A stretch of DNA of 64,000 nt from Clostridia bacterium (GTDB taxonomy: Bacteria > Bacillota > Clostridia > Christensenellales > Borkfalkiaceae): assembly GCA_017465145.1 (NCBI GenBank), contig JAFTWU010000017.1, positions 124,001 through 188,000 of the forward strand, in the 5' to 3' direction. This document shows positions 9,492 to 18,546 of the stretch, one piece after another; position 1 is the first letter of the stretch; every line of letters starts with the position of its first letter. Both the position numbers and the translations under genes were made by a program. The notes below the pieces were generated by a model, which saw nothing but the letters and a program-made list of their open reading frames with translations, had not been told where the DNA came from and did no database searches.

Positions 9492-10627
9492 CTCATCGTT
9501 TCCTTTAATTTTTTTGCCTTTTCGTTGATAATTTTAACAGCAATTTCCGCTTCTTGCATTGTAGAATTGGGCGAAAAACTTATACGAAGAACGCCGTCTA
9601 AAATCTTTTCATCATACCCACAAGCTGTTAAAACACGACTAAATCTATTTTTAGACGAACAAGCAGAACCGTTACCAACAAGAATATTTTCCATTTCAAG
9701 TAAATGCATTAAAACTTCACCACGAAGTCCTTTTGCAGATACTGAAAGAATATATGGACTTGATATACTACTATCTATACTAGATAGAACCGTGAATACG
9801 TCTTTATCTAAGTTTTCTGCAATAAACTCTTTAATTTCTTGTACTTTTTTATAATTTTCCTTTAATGATAGGGCGCGTTCTTCAGTAGCATATTGAAAAA
9901 CTTTAATACCAAAAACGTTTTCAGTACCGCTCCTTAATCCGTTTTCTTGTCCTCCACCGAAAATTAACGGTGATACGTTAAGTTTTTTACGTTTAATTAG
10001 TGCACCAACACCCTTTATACCGTTAATTTTATGCGCGCTTATAGAATATAAATCAATTTTATTTGATAATCTATACGGTAATTTTGCATAGGCTTGAACA
10101 CCATCTACGTGAAAGATAATTGATGGGTTGATTTTTTTAATTCTATCCGCAATAGTATTAACGTCGTTTATAGCGCCCGTTTCGTTATTAACGTGCATTA
10201 TTGAAACGAAAGAAACCCCACTGTTTTTTTCAATAAAATCGTATAGCCTTTCGGTATTTACGCTTCCGTCTTTATTTAAATCGATAAATTCAACGGATAA
10301 GCCCCTATTTTTTAATTCTAAAAAGCTCTTATGAACGGCAGAATGTTCGCCCTTATCGGTAACGAATATACCGCGTTTAACTGTGCAAAATATTGCTTGA
10401 TTATCACTTTCAGAGCCACATGAAGTAAAAATAACTTCATAATCGTTAGAAATTGCACCAAGACATCTTAGAATACTATCTTTTGCACACTTAATTTCTT
10501 TAGCGCAATTTAACCCGCCGTTATACAAGGTTGACGGGTTATAAAATTTATCGTTATTAAATTCTATTGCCTTATCTATCGCGCTCTTTGAAGGCACGGT
10601 AGTTGCGGCATTATCAAAATATATCAC
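9488..10627 (-). CDS. Cysteine desulfurase (NifS/IscS family), likely ThiI sulfur donor
   Basis: 379 residues, a fold-type I PLP enzyme. The start MIYFDNAATT is typical of the family. The PLP lysine lies in SISAHKINGIKGVGAL, and the catalytic cysteine in GNGSACSSKN. It releases sulfur from cysteine as a protein-bound persulfide. The start codon is GTG, sharing GTGA with the stop of the upstream membrane protein gene, and its own stop overlaps the thiI start (ATGA). Tight coupling with thiI argues that it is the NifZ/IscS-type partner for tRNA thiolation rather than a general Fe-S assembly enzyme; no iscU, sufU or regulator lies near. The same arrangement is common in Bacillota. Confidence 0.92.
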   Translation of the reverse strand: MIYFDNAATTVPSKSAIDKAIEFNNDKFYNPSTLYNGGLNCAKEIKCAKDSILRCLGAISNDYEVIFTSCGSESDNQAIFCTVKRGIFVTDKGEHSAVHKSFLELKNRGLSVEFIDLNKDGSVNTERLYDFIEKNSGVSFVSIMHVNNETGAINDVNTIADRIKKINPSIIFHVDGVQAYAKLPYRLSNKIDLYSISAHKINGIKGVGALIKRKKLNVSPLIFGGGQENGLRSGTENVFGIKVFQYATEERALSLKENYKKVQEIKEFIAENLDKDVFTVLSSIDSSISSPYILSVSAKGLRGEVLMHLLEMENILVGNGSACSSKNRFSRVLTACGYDEKILDGVLRISFSPNSTMQEAEIAVKIINEKAKKLKETMR

Positions 10628-11205
10628 TTAAAATCATCCTCTAAAACGTGACGTTTACAATAAATCATTAAAGATTTAATAAAATCTTTAGAACACTCTA
10701 AAACGAATAATAACTTTTCGCCTTTTTCGTTGGCAACGATGTAGAAAAACTCTTTTCCTTCTGCAGCCATAGAATTAGGCGATAATACTTTTTTAGAGAT
10801 TTCTTTCATTTTTGAATATTTTATATAGGTTGAGCTTTGAAACTTACCAATTTTTTCAATATTATCAGTAGAAATTGAAACAATTTGTTTTCTTTTTGCC
10901 CTATTTATTACTTTAGAAAACCTTATTGCACCGGTCAAAATTGAATAATCGTATTCTGTATAAAAACGATTTTTAATAAAATATGAAAAAATTGCAATAG
11001 AAAAAAATGTTAAAGTTGGCAATAATAATAAAACCAACCAAGTACCTAATCCATAGGAATCTCTAGATATTGTAAATATTGAATAAAACCAGAAAATCCC
11101 CGCAAAAAAAGCAACAAATGCAACGACAAAAAAGATATAATACTGAGTCTTTGCTTTCTTTTCGTTTTGAATTAAAACTGATTCTTCTAAATAAAACTCT
11201 CTCAT
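10624..11205 (-). CDS. Small two-helix membrane protein, DUF6106-like
   Basis: 193 residues. After a charged start with a likely cytoplasmic N terminus there are two hydrophobic helices (about residues 22-45 and 54-77). The rest is a soluble domain rich in beta-forming residues, beginning FYTEYDYSILTGAIRFSKV and including a lysine/arginine stretch NRAKRKQIVSI. The two-helix plus NxEYDY-like layout recalls the clostridial DUF6106 family, a family of unknown function; this is from memory, not a search. It is translationally linked to the cysteine desulfurase (GTGA overlap) and lies 57 bases downstream of mutS2. I do not propose a function. Its placement between mutS2 and a sulfur-relay pair may be coincidental. 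Confidence 0.6.
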   Translation of the reverse strand: MREFYLEESVLIQNEKKAKTQYYIFFVVAFVAFFAGIFWFYSIFTISRDSYGLGTWLVLLLLPTLTFFSIAIFSYFIKNRFYTEYDYSILTGAIRFSKVINRAKRKQIVSISTDNIEKIGKFQSSTYIKYSKMKEISKKVLSPNSMAAEGKEFFYIVANEKGEKLLFVLECSKDFIKSLMIYCKRHVLEDDFK

Positions 11206-11261
11206 ATTTTTCTCTTAAAATATTTTTTGTATATTTTAACATAAAAAGGTAAAACGCTCAA

Positions 11262-13631
11262 CTATTTTAATTTAACAATTGTAACGCCGTTTTCACCTTC
11301 GCCATACTTTCCGCGACGATATTCCAAAACGTTTTTATCAGTTTTAAGATAATCTCTAATCGCTTTAAGCAAAATACCCTTACCAACGCCATGAATAATT
11401 TTAACTTCTTCAAGTCCGTTCAAAATTGCGCTATCAATAAAATTTTCAACTTCAGTAACCGCTTCTAGCGACGTTTTGCCTATTAAATTAATTTCTAGTT
11501 TTGGTGTACTAGTTAAATTGGAAGTTTTTTTGTTTACCTTTACCTTTTCATCCTTATTAATAGGCTTTTCATTGTTGAACAAATCGTTATATTTAACCTT
11601 AGTTTTAATATCTCCTATAAGAACGTCTGCTTCGCTTTTTTTATCGTTTAAAGCGATAATTTTAGCGTAGGTTCCTAAACTTTTAACGTAAACTTTATCG
11701 TTTACCGAAATATTTTTAACGTCAGCCTTAGATAATACAACGGGGCTATCGTCTACGTCAGAATCTAAATAACGGCTATTTTTTAATCTATTTTTAAGTT
11801 CACTTGCCCTAAAAACTTCTTTACTTTCAAGTTCAGCATTTTTCAAAATTGACTTTAAATCGTCAATAATCTCTTCCGCTTCTATAAGTTTATCGGCAAC
11901 GATGCGCTTTGTTTCGTGCTTAGCATTCGTATAGATTTTTTCACGCTCTCTAGCAATTTTTTCCTTTTCAAGCGCGATTAAATTAAGTTCTTCTTGTTGT
12001 TTTTGTTTTAACTTATCAAGCTCTTCGCTTAAGAGTTGATATTCTCGCCTACTTTCTTCTGCGCGTTTTAATACGTTGTTATAATTTAGCGCAGATTGGC
12101 TCATATAACTATAAGCCTTGTCAATTATATCATCGTTAAGACCTAAAGTCTTTGCAATAGTAATGGCGTTAGAACTGCCCGGCATACCGATATTTAAGCG
12201 GTATAATGGTTTAAGATTTTCAGGGTCGAACTCCATGCAAGCATTTTCAATTTTATCGTTTTGCATTGCAAATTCTTTTAGTTGGGCGTAGTGCGTCGTT
12301 ATAATCCCGTAACAATTATTAGAAATTAACTTATTGATAATAGCAAGGGCTAAAGGACTGCCTTCTTCTGGGTCTGTACCAGCACCGATTTCGTCAATTA
12401 AAACCAAACTTTTTTCGCATGCATTGTTGGTAATTTCAATAATATTTTTAATGTGCGATGAGAATGTTGAAAGACTTTGCTCTATACTCTGTCCATCGCC
12501 AATATCACAAAAAACGTCGTTAAAGACAGAAATAACAGTCCCTTCTCCCGTAGGTAAAAATAAACCGCTCATCGCCATAAGTGAAAAGATACCAACAAGT
12601 TTTAAAGTGATAGTTTTACCACCCGTATTAGGACCGCTTATAAGTAAAAAGTTATATTTTTCACCAAGTGAAACCGTTACGGGAACAACTTTGTCTTTAT
12701 CAATTAGCGGGTGTCTTCCGCGATAAATGTCAACGATACCTTTATCGTTTAATATAGGACGGGTACTTTTTGTTTCATAAGCGTAATTTGCACGAGCGTA
12801 ACAAAAGTCAATTTCGCTTAATATTTCCATATTATAGCGTAAAGATTGCGTCATTGTGCCAACCCTAGCGGATAATTCCGCTAAAATTTTAGCAATTTCT
12901 TCTGCTTCATCAAAAAGTGCACGCTTTAGGTCGTTGTTAAGTTCCATAACGTGCTCTGGTTCTATAAATACGGTAGCGCCAGAAGACGACTGGTCGTGAA
13001 TAAAACCTTTAACAAAACTACGATATTCGCTTTTAACCGGTATAACGAATCTATCTTGGCGCATCGTAACAACGGCGTTTTGCAAATATTTACTTAAATT
13101 TCCGCGCATATAAGAGTTTAATTGTTCTCTTATTCTAGCATTAATATTTCGAATTTCCTTTCTTATAGAATAAAGTTTTGGCGACGCGTTATCGCTAATT
13201 TCATCTTCTGATAAAATTTTAGAAGTAATTTCCTTTTCAAAATCTTCATTAACGTATAAATTTTTAGCAAATTCTTTTAAATAAACGATAGAATCATCGC
13301 TAAAAGTATTAAAAGACGATGCGGTTATCCTTGCACTTTTTAGATTATTAGCAACCTTTAAAAGTTCGCCACAAGATAAAACACCGCCAACGTCTACCCT
13401 TTTGAATTCTTCTGTTAAATCGTCAAAATAATATATAGACGGTAGATTATAGGTGTACAAAACCTTAAACGCTTCTTCAGTTTTATTAAGCAAATATTCC
13501 GCTTGTTTAAAATCCGTAACGGGCAAAAAGCCGTTTATAGTGCTTTTTGTGCTTTCTAAAACGGCGTAGTTGCTTAATATATCTTTAATTTTGTCGTACT
13601 CTATACTTTCAAGAGTCTTTAAGGAAATCAT
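11262..13631 (-). CDS. mutS2: MutS2 family protein (ribosome rescue/anti-recombination ATPase)
   Basis: 789 residues, standard MutS2 length. There is no mismatch-recognition domain. The core and lever region is followed by the ABC ATPase with GPNTGGKTITLK and LVLIDEIGAGTDPEEGSP, a long charged coiled coil (about residues 510-620), a small KOW-like segment and a C-terminal Smr domain. In Bacillus subtilis MutS2 (RqcU) acts on collided ribosomes, and other members suppress recombination. The Smr domain here reads LEINLIGKT where the family normally has LDLRG, and HGVGKGIL where HGxGxGxL is usual, so the residues linked to Smr nuclease activity are not conserved. The gene lies 26 bases downstream of pheT and probably shares its transcript. 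Confidence 0.93.
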   Translation of the reverse strand: MISLKTLESIEYDKIKDILSNYAVLESTKSTINGFLPVTDFKQAEYLLNKTEEAFKVLYTYNLPSIYYFDDLTEEFKRVDVGGVLSCGELLKVANNLKSARITASSFNTFSDDSIVYLKEFAKNLYVNEDFEKEITSKILSEDEISDNASPKLYSIRKEIRNINARIREQLNSYMRGNLSKYLQNAVVTMRQDRFVIPVKSEYRSFVKGFIHDQSSSGATVFIEPEHVMELNNDLKRALFDEAEEIAKILAELSARVGTMTQSLRYNMEILSEIDFCYARANYAYETKSTRPILNDKGIVDIYRGRHPLIDKDKVVPVTVSLGEKYNFLLISGPNTGGKTITLKLVGIFSLMAMSGLFLPTGEGTVISVFNDVFCDIGDGQSIEQSLSTFSSHIKNIIEITNNACEKSLVLIDEIGAGTDPEEGSPLALAIINKLISNNCYGIITTHYAQLKEFAMQNDKIENACMEFDPENLKPLYRLNIGMPGSSNAITIAKTLGLNDDIIDKAYSYMSQSALNYNNVLKRAEESRREYQLLSEELDKLKQKQQEELNLIALEKEKIAREREKIYTNAKHETKRIVADKLIEAEEIIDDLKSILKNAELESKEVFRASELKNRLKNSRYLDSDVDDSPVVLSKADVKNISVNDKVYVKSLGTYAKIIALNDKKSEADVLIGDIKTKVKYNDLFNNEKPINKDEKVKVNKKTSNLTSTPKLEINLIGKTSLEAVTEVENFIDSAILNGLEEVKIIHGVGKGILLKAIRDYLKTDKNVLEYRRGKYGEGENGVTIVKLK

Positions 13632-13657
13632 TTAAGGTCTATCCTATAAAAATAAAT

Positions 13658-16060
13658 TTATCTTAATTCAGCGTTTACTTTATTTCTTAAATTATTAAGA
13701 ATAAGTTTTATAGTATCGTCAATTTCGCTTACGTTAAGGGTACGTTCGGTTGATTGGAAAACAATGTTGAACGCCATACTCTTTTTGCCCTTTTCAACTT
13801 GATCGCCTTGATATACGTCAAAAAGTTTAATGGTTTGTAAGAATTCCCCACCAACTTCGTTTATAGCATCAAAAATTTCAGCACAACTTACTTTAACGTC
13901 TACGGTTATAGCCAAGTCTCTTTCAATTGCTGGGAATTTAGAGATGGTCTTAAACATAATTTTATCAGTAAATACGCTTACTAAACTTGCATAATCAAGC
14001 TCACAAATGTATACGGGTTTATCAACGTTATATTTATCGGCAAGGTCAGGACGTAATTGACCGAAAGAACCGATTAAAACGCCGTCAACAAACACGTTTG
14101 CAGAACGCGTGGGGTGCAAATATGCAACTTCGGGTTTAACGTATTTAACGTCTTTACCCGCGCAATAAGTGTTCAAAATACCTTCTACAACGCCTTTTGC
14201 GGTAAAGAAACTTTCGTTTTCACCGAACATTGCAAAGCAAAGCTTAGCGGTTTCAATAGGTAATTCAACCGACTTATCGGGGTTTACCGTGTAAATTTTT
14301 GCAAGCTCAAATAATCTGCCGTTATAATTTTTACGGTTTAAGTTAAAAGCAACCGCTTTAACCATTGACGGAACGAGTGAACGGCGCATAACTGCCATAT
14401 CTTCGCTTAAAGGATTAATAATTCTAACGATTTTATCACCATTTTCGCCCGTTTCGATATTAAAATCAGCAAAATCTTTTTCCGGAACGAAAGAATAAGT
14501 AATTGTTTCAAAGAAATTATAACCAATAAGCAAGTTTTTAAGGCTTTCTAATTTACTTTGAGCGTCGTTTAAACCACCGTTAGTAATTGCAGATGTCTTA
14601 AGAAGAGTTGGCTTAATATAGTCGTAACCGTATTCTCTAATAATTTCTTCAGCGATATCAGGGTAACTTTCCATATCTTCACGGTAAAGTGGAACGTTAA
14701 GCGTTAAATTGCCATTATCCATTTTTACGTCGAAATGAAGTCTTTCTAAAATGTTTTTCATTTCATTTTCAGGCACGTCAATACCTAGAACAGCGTTAAC
14801 TTTTCCAACGGTAGTTTTTATAACTTTTTGTTCAATGGGTTTGTCCATTAAATCGTAACCGTCGCAAGCGATTTTACCGCAACCAAGTTCATCAATTAAG
14901 TGAAGAGCGCGCTTTAACCCAGTTTCTACAGAGAAATAATCAACGCCCTTTTCATATCTTGCAGAAGAATCACTTCTTTGACCAAGCATTCTAGACGTTT
15001 TACGAATATTATCGCGCACGAATCTTGCAGATTCAAACACAACGGCTTTAGTATCTTCTTTTATACCACTATTTAAGCCACCCATAACACCCGCTAAAGC
15101 AACGGGTTTATAAGCATCGCAAATAACAAGATTATCGTTTGTTAATGAAAATTCCTTTTCATCAAGAGTAACGATTTTTTCGCCGTTATCAGCCCTGCGA
15201 ATATTAATTTCGTTACCTTCTAATTCGTTCATATCGAAAGCGTGCATAGGTTGACCGATTTCTAATAAAACGTAGTTGGTTATATCAACTATATTGCTTA
15301 TTGAACGAAGTCCCATTGAAAATAGTCTTTTCTTCATCCAATCAGGCGATTCGCCCGTTTGAATATCCGAAACGTAATGAGCCATATATCTTGGGCATAA
15401 ATCAAAGGCTTTATTAGTTACTTTTATCATGTCTTTAGTGCTTATATCATTAGCAACTTTATAATCAAGTGCGGGCATTTTTAAGGGTTTATCAAGCACC
15501 GCAGCAACTTCACGCGCGATACCCAAAATCGACTGACAATCAGGGCGATTTGCGGTAACGTTTATGTCAAATATAAAGTCATCTATGTTAAGTAATTCTT
15601 TAACTTCTTCACCTAAAGGCAAATCGTCAGATAATATTAAAATACCGTTAACTGACGCACCTTTATAAAAGTCATCGTTAATACCTAATTCTTCCCCGCT
15701 ACAGAACATACCAAATGACGGTAAACCGCGAAGTTCACCATTATAAATATGTTCGCCATTAAATAAGGTTGAGCCGTCTAATGCAACGGGAACGACTGCG
15801 CCTTCAAAAATATTTGTAGCAGCTGTTATAATTTGTAATATGCCGTATTTACCAGCGTTTACTTGAGTTACTGACAACTTGTCGGCGTTAGGGTGTTTTT
15901 CTATTTTTTCGATTTTACAAGTAACGATTTTATCAATGTTAGCGCCAAAGTGAACAAGTTCTTCTACTTCAAAACCACACGAAAAAAGTTTTGCTTGCAA
16001 TTCTTCTGCTGAACAATCTATATCTACGTATTCTTTTAACCAAGAAAGTGGTGCTTTCAT
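13658..16060 (-). CDS. pheT: Phenylalanyl-tRNA synthetase beta subunit
   Basis: 800 residues, full length. Domains in order: N-terminal tRNA-binding OB domain (about 40-150), B3/B4 editing domain (about 210-390), B5 domain (about 400-475), the catalytic-like core with REYGYD and YSFVPE segments, and the C-terminal FDX-ACB anticodon-binding domain (about 705-800). Two beta chains pair with two PheS chains. The beta chain holds tRNA and hydrolyses Tyr-tRNAPhe. It starts 4 bases after pheS and is controlled by the same T-box leader. Confidence 0.98.
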   Translation of the reverse strand: MKAPLSWLKEYVDIDCSAEELQAKLFSCGFEVEELVHFGANIDKIVTCKIEKIEKHPNADKLSVTQVNAGKYGILQIITAATNIFEGAVVPVALDGSTLFNGEHIYNGELRGLPSFGMFCSGEELGINDDFYKGASVNGILILSDDLPLGEEVKELLNIDDFIFDINVTANRPDCQSILGIAREVAAVLDKPLKMPALDYKVANDISTKDMIKVTNKAFDLCPRYMAHYVSDIQTGESPDWMKKRLFSMGLRSISNIVDITNYVLLEIGQPMHAFDMNELEGNEINIRRADNGEKIVTLDEKEFSLTNDNLVICDAYKPVALAGVMGGLNSGIKEDTKAVVFESARFVRDNIRKTSRMLGQRSDSSARYEKGVDYFSVETGLKRALHLIDELGCGKIACDGYDLMDKPIEQKVIKTTVGKVNAVLGIDVPENEMKNILERLHFDVKMDNGNLTLNVPLYREDMESYPDIAEEIIREYGYDYIKPTLLKTSAITNGGLNDAQSKLESLKNLLIGYNFFETITYSFVPEKDFADFNIETGENGDKIVRIINPLSEDMAVMRRSLVPSMVKAVAFNLNRKNYNGRLFELAKIYTVNPDKSVELPIETAKLCFAMFGENESFFTAKGVVEGILNTYCAGKDVKYVKPEVAYLHPTRSANVFVDGVLIGSFGQLRPDLADKYNVDKPVYICELDYASLVSVFTDKIMFKTISKFPAIERDLAITVDVKVSCAEIFDAINEVGGEFLQTIKLFDVYQGDQVEKGKKSMAFNIVFQSTERTLNVSEIDDTIKLILNNLRNKVNAELR

Positions 16061-16064
16061 ATCT

Positions 16065-17090
16065 CTATCTCCTGTTGAATTGCTTTAAGAATTTAACGTT
16101 GCTTTCAAAAAGCGTTCTAATATCGGGTATACCGTATTTAATCATGGTAATACGTTCAATACCTAGACCAAACGCTAAACCAGAATAAACGTTAGAATCT
16201 ATACCGCTCATTTCTAAAACGTTTTTATTAACGATACCTGCGCCAAGAATTTCTATCCAACCCGTACCTTTGCAAAGGCTACAACCTTTACCGTGGCACT
16301 TACAACAGGTAACGTCTACTTCTACACTAGGTTCGGTGAAGGGAAAGTAAGAAGGACGGAAACGGGTTTTAGTGTCGCTATCAAACATAATTTTAACGAA
16401 TTCATCAAGTAAACCCTTCAAGTCGCACAAAGATACGCCCTTATCAACTACTAAGCCTTCAATTTGATGGAACATTGGAGAGTGTGATGCATCGTCGTCT
16501 GCCCTATAAACTCTGCCTGGGCTTAAAATCTTGATCGGCGGTTGTTTCTTTTCCATAGTTCTAACTTGTCCTGGTGACGTGTGCGGACGGAGTAAAACGT
16601 TGTCGCTAATATACAAGGTATCTTGCATATCTCTTGCGGGGTGGTCTTTTGGAATATTTAAAGCTTGGAAACAATAGTAGTCGCTATCAATTTCTGGGCC
16701 TTCAAACACTTCAAAACCCATACCGCAAAATGCATCTAAAATTTTATTTTTAACAATATTTAAGGGGTGCAAACTGCCAACTGATGCTTCTTCACCGGGA
16801 AGAGTAATGTCAACGGCTTCACGTTCATATTTAGCAAGCGTTTCGGCTTGTTTAACCTGTTCTTCTTTTTTAGCGATAATTAAAGATACTTCTTCTTTAA
16901 GTTCGTTTACGAATTTACCGTAAGACGCACGTTGATCGGGCGCCAAATCTTTCATACAACGCATAAGTGAAGTAATTTCACCGCTTTTGCCAAGATATTT
17001 AGCCTTAAGGTCGCCTATTTCCTTCATAGACGAAACGATTTCAAGGTCAGCGTTGACTTTTGTTCTAATTTCGTTAAATTGTACTTGCAT
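16065..17090 (-). CDS. pheS: Phenylalanyl-tRNA synthetase alpha subunit
   Basis: 341 residues, normal for bacterial PheS. The N-terminal coiled coil includes LGKSGEITSLMR. The class II catalytic core contains LLRPHTSPGQVRTM (motif 2 region), DDASHSPMFHQIEG and RFRPSYFPFTEPSVEVDV (motif 3 region). It charges tRNAPhe with phenylalanine as part of an alpha2-beta2 enzyme. A strong ribosome site AGGAGG lies 4 bases before the ATG. The gene directly follows a T-box leader and its terminator, so expression should rise when uncharged tRNAPhe accumulates. A tRNAPhe gene is found about 5 kb away at 22175. Confidence 0.98.
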   Translation of the reverse strand: MQVQFNEIRTKVNADLEIVSSMKEIGDLKAKYLGKSGEITSLMRCMKDLAPDQRASYGKFVNELKEEVSLIIAKKEEQVKQAETLAKYEREAVDITLPGEEASVGSLHPLNIVKNKILDAFCGMGFEVFEGPEIDSDYYCFQALNIPKDHPARDMQDTLYISDNVLLRPHTSPGQVRTMEKKQPPIKILSPGRVYRADDDASHSPMFHQIEGLVVDKGVSLCDLKGLLDEFVKIMFDSDTKTRFRPSYFPFTEPSVEVDVTCCKCHGKGCSLCKGTGWIEILGAGIVNKNVLEMSGIDSNVYSGLAFGLGIERITMIKYGIPDIRTLFESNVKFLKQFNRR

Positions 17091-17100
17091 AATTCCTCCT

Positions 17101-17358
17101 AAAAAAATAAAAACACCCTAAAACTTAGGGCGTTTTTAATAAACGCGTTACCACCTAATTCACTTAATAAAAATTATTAAGCCTTATTTAATTCTATTAC
17201 GGGAATTAACCGTTGTAGCCTACTGATAAATTAACTTTCGGTACAAGACTCCAAAGTGAATAATGCGCTACACACGTTAAAACCTTACAGCCGGTGGGTT
17301 TTATTCTCTTGCCGTGATTAAAGAGCATCTGTCTTTTTCATAGTCTTTAATATTAACG
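17101..17358 (-). promoter_or_regulatory. T-box riboswitch controlling pheST
   Basis: On the minus strand the leader contains the T-box core GGTGGTAACGCG (17141-17154), whose UGGU bulge can pair with the ACCA end of tRNAPhe. A strong terminator hairpin follows (17109-17137) with a T run. The base of stem I is formed by AAGACT (near 17345) and AGTCTT (near 17245). A UUC codon at 17258-17260, followed by A, lies on the 3' side just above this stem, at the place expected for a specifier, and matches Phe. Uncharged tRNAPhe should stabilize the antiterminator and allow transcription of pheS, pheT and probably mutS2 and beyond. Stem II/III details were not folded. Confidence 0.92.
17109..17137 (-). 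terminator. T-box regulated terminator before pheS
   Basis: Arms AAAAACGCCCTAA / TTAGGGTGTTTTT on the minus strand, with one G.U pair and loop GTT, followed by a T-rich run. It competes with the T-box antiterminator just upstream. Confidence 0.9.
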
Positions 17359-17364
17359 ATTGTT

Positions 17365-17393
17365 ATTATAATATTATTTAAAGATTTTGTCAA
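17365..17393 (-). promoter_or_regulatory. Consensus sigma-A promoter of the pheST T-box leader
   Basis: Minus strand TTGACA (17388-17393), 17-base spacer, TATAAT (17365-17370): an exact match to both consensus boxes. It starts the T-box transcript at about 17358. Confidence 0.9.
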
Positions 17394-17472
17394 CAAAAAA
17401 AGGCAAATGCTTAACATTATTATAATAAAGATGACGATTGAAAGAAAATTTTTGCTTAAATGTTAAAATATG

Positions 17473-18138
17473 TCAAACTAGTGGTCGTGTTAAGTAAATT
17501 TCTGGCACTTTACCAACTATAACGGTTTCACAAATTAAAATTGAACTGCCTACTGATATTGTTTTGCTTTTTACAATCGTTTCGACGTTTATTTCTACAG
17601 TTACTCGCACGAAAATAGAATGTAACGTCTGATTTATGCCCACCGACTTAAACTCTCCAAAAAAAACACAATTTACTGTTGAAATAGACAATAATTTATG
17701 ATTAATGGGCTTTCCGTAACCTTCTAATCCGGGAATCCCCGTAAAAGCAAAAATAGGCACTTTAACGCCTTGACTTAGCTTACTATCTAATAAAATTTTA
17801 GTTGTTTCCGTAACGTTTTGACTTATTTGATTAATTTTATAAGAATTTGTTGTCATTAAACTTACGTTTCCACTATCATCTTTATCTATGGTAATTAAAT
17901 CTGTATAATTTATTCCGTCGTTTAAGGAAATTTTCACAGCGGAATTAATAGATTCCGCTCCGTAACTTTTAGCGTAGGTTTCACCGATATTTCGCAAAAT
18001 AATATTTGTAGAATATAGATATAAAATAAAAATAGCACAGAAAATTATAATAGCAATAATAACCCCGTGCTTATTATTTTTTATTCTTTTACGTCTTTTA
18101 TTTTTATAATAAATATTTTCTTCACAACATTCTATCAT
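17473..18138 (-). CDS. yunB: Sporulation protein YunB
   Basis: 221 residues. A basic start (KNKRRKRIKNNKH) precedes one transmembrane helix (about residues 26-44). The outside domain has the YunB family patterns SVGINQTLHSIFVRV and VGKVPEIYL near the end. In Bacillus subtilis yunB is transcribed by mother-cell sigma-E and is needed for full sporulation; its biochemical role is unknown. Here it lies 18 bases after spoVAE on the same strand. No Shine-Dalgarno sequence is visible before the ATG, and there is no other in-frame start nearby; a CATATCTAT just upstream faintly resembles a sigma-E -10 box, but I cannot support a promoter. Confidence 0.9.
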   Translation of the reverse strand: MIECCEENIYYKNKRRKRIKNNKHGVIIAIIIFCAIFILYLYSTNIILRNIGETYAKSYGAESINSAVKISLNDGINYTDLITIDKDDSGNVSLMTTNSYKINQISQNVTETTKILLDSKLSQGVKVPIFAFTGIPGLEGYGKPINHKLLSISTVNCVFFGEFKSVGINQTLHSIFVRVTVEINVETIVKSKTISVGSSILICETVIVGKVPEIYLTRPLV

Positions 18139-18156
18139 ATAGATAGATATGAAATT

Positions 18157-18531
18157 TTAATTCTTTTTAGACCTAGAGTGGAAAATTACTGCAAATATAT
18201 AACCAAAAACAATCGCTGCAGTAATTCCCATACCTGCTGCCGTAATACCACCTGTAATTGCCTTAAAAAGACTCTCTTTTGCCCCTTCCATCGCTCCTTT
18301 TGCAAGTAAATAACCAAACCCTGATATAGGCACCGTAGCCCCTGCACCTGCAAAATCTACGATAAATTGATAAACTCCAAACGCTTGCAATACTAAACCC
18401 GATAAAAGAAAAATTACTAATATTTTGCCTGAAGTAATTTTTGTATAATTTATTAACAGTTGCGCAATTAAACATATTGCACCGCCAACCGCAAACGCTT
18501 TCAAAAAAGTTAATATAATTTCTAATACCAT
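18157..18531 (-). CDS. spoVAE: Stage V sporulation protein AE (SpoVAEb type)
   Basis: 124 residues with about four hydrophobic segments and the SpoVAC/AEb family pattern GGAICLIAQLLI and AGATVPISGFG. The same pattern occurs in the neighbouring SpoVAC (VGGFICCIGQ, GGGSIVPITGF). SpoVA proteins form the inner-membrane channel that moves Ca-dipicolinate into the forespore and releases it on germination. It starts 15 bases after spoVAD. A short lysine-rich tail follows the last helix. Confidence 0.95.
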   Translation of the reverse strand: MVLEIILTFLKAFAVGGAICLIAQLLINYTKITSGKILVIFLLSGLVLQAFGVYQFIVDFAGAGATVPISGFGYLLAKGAMEGAKESLFKAITGGITAAGMGITAAIVFGYIFAVIFHSRSKKN

Positions 18532-18546
18532 AATATATCCGTTTAT

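Noticed and set aside
17462-17472. TTGACA-like sequence just after yunB on the minus strand
   Set aside because: No matching -10 box at 16-18 bases and no gene start; the true pheS promoter is at 17365-17393.
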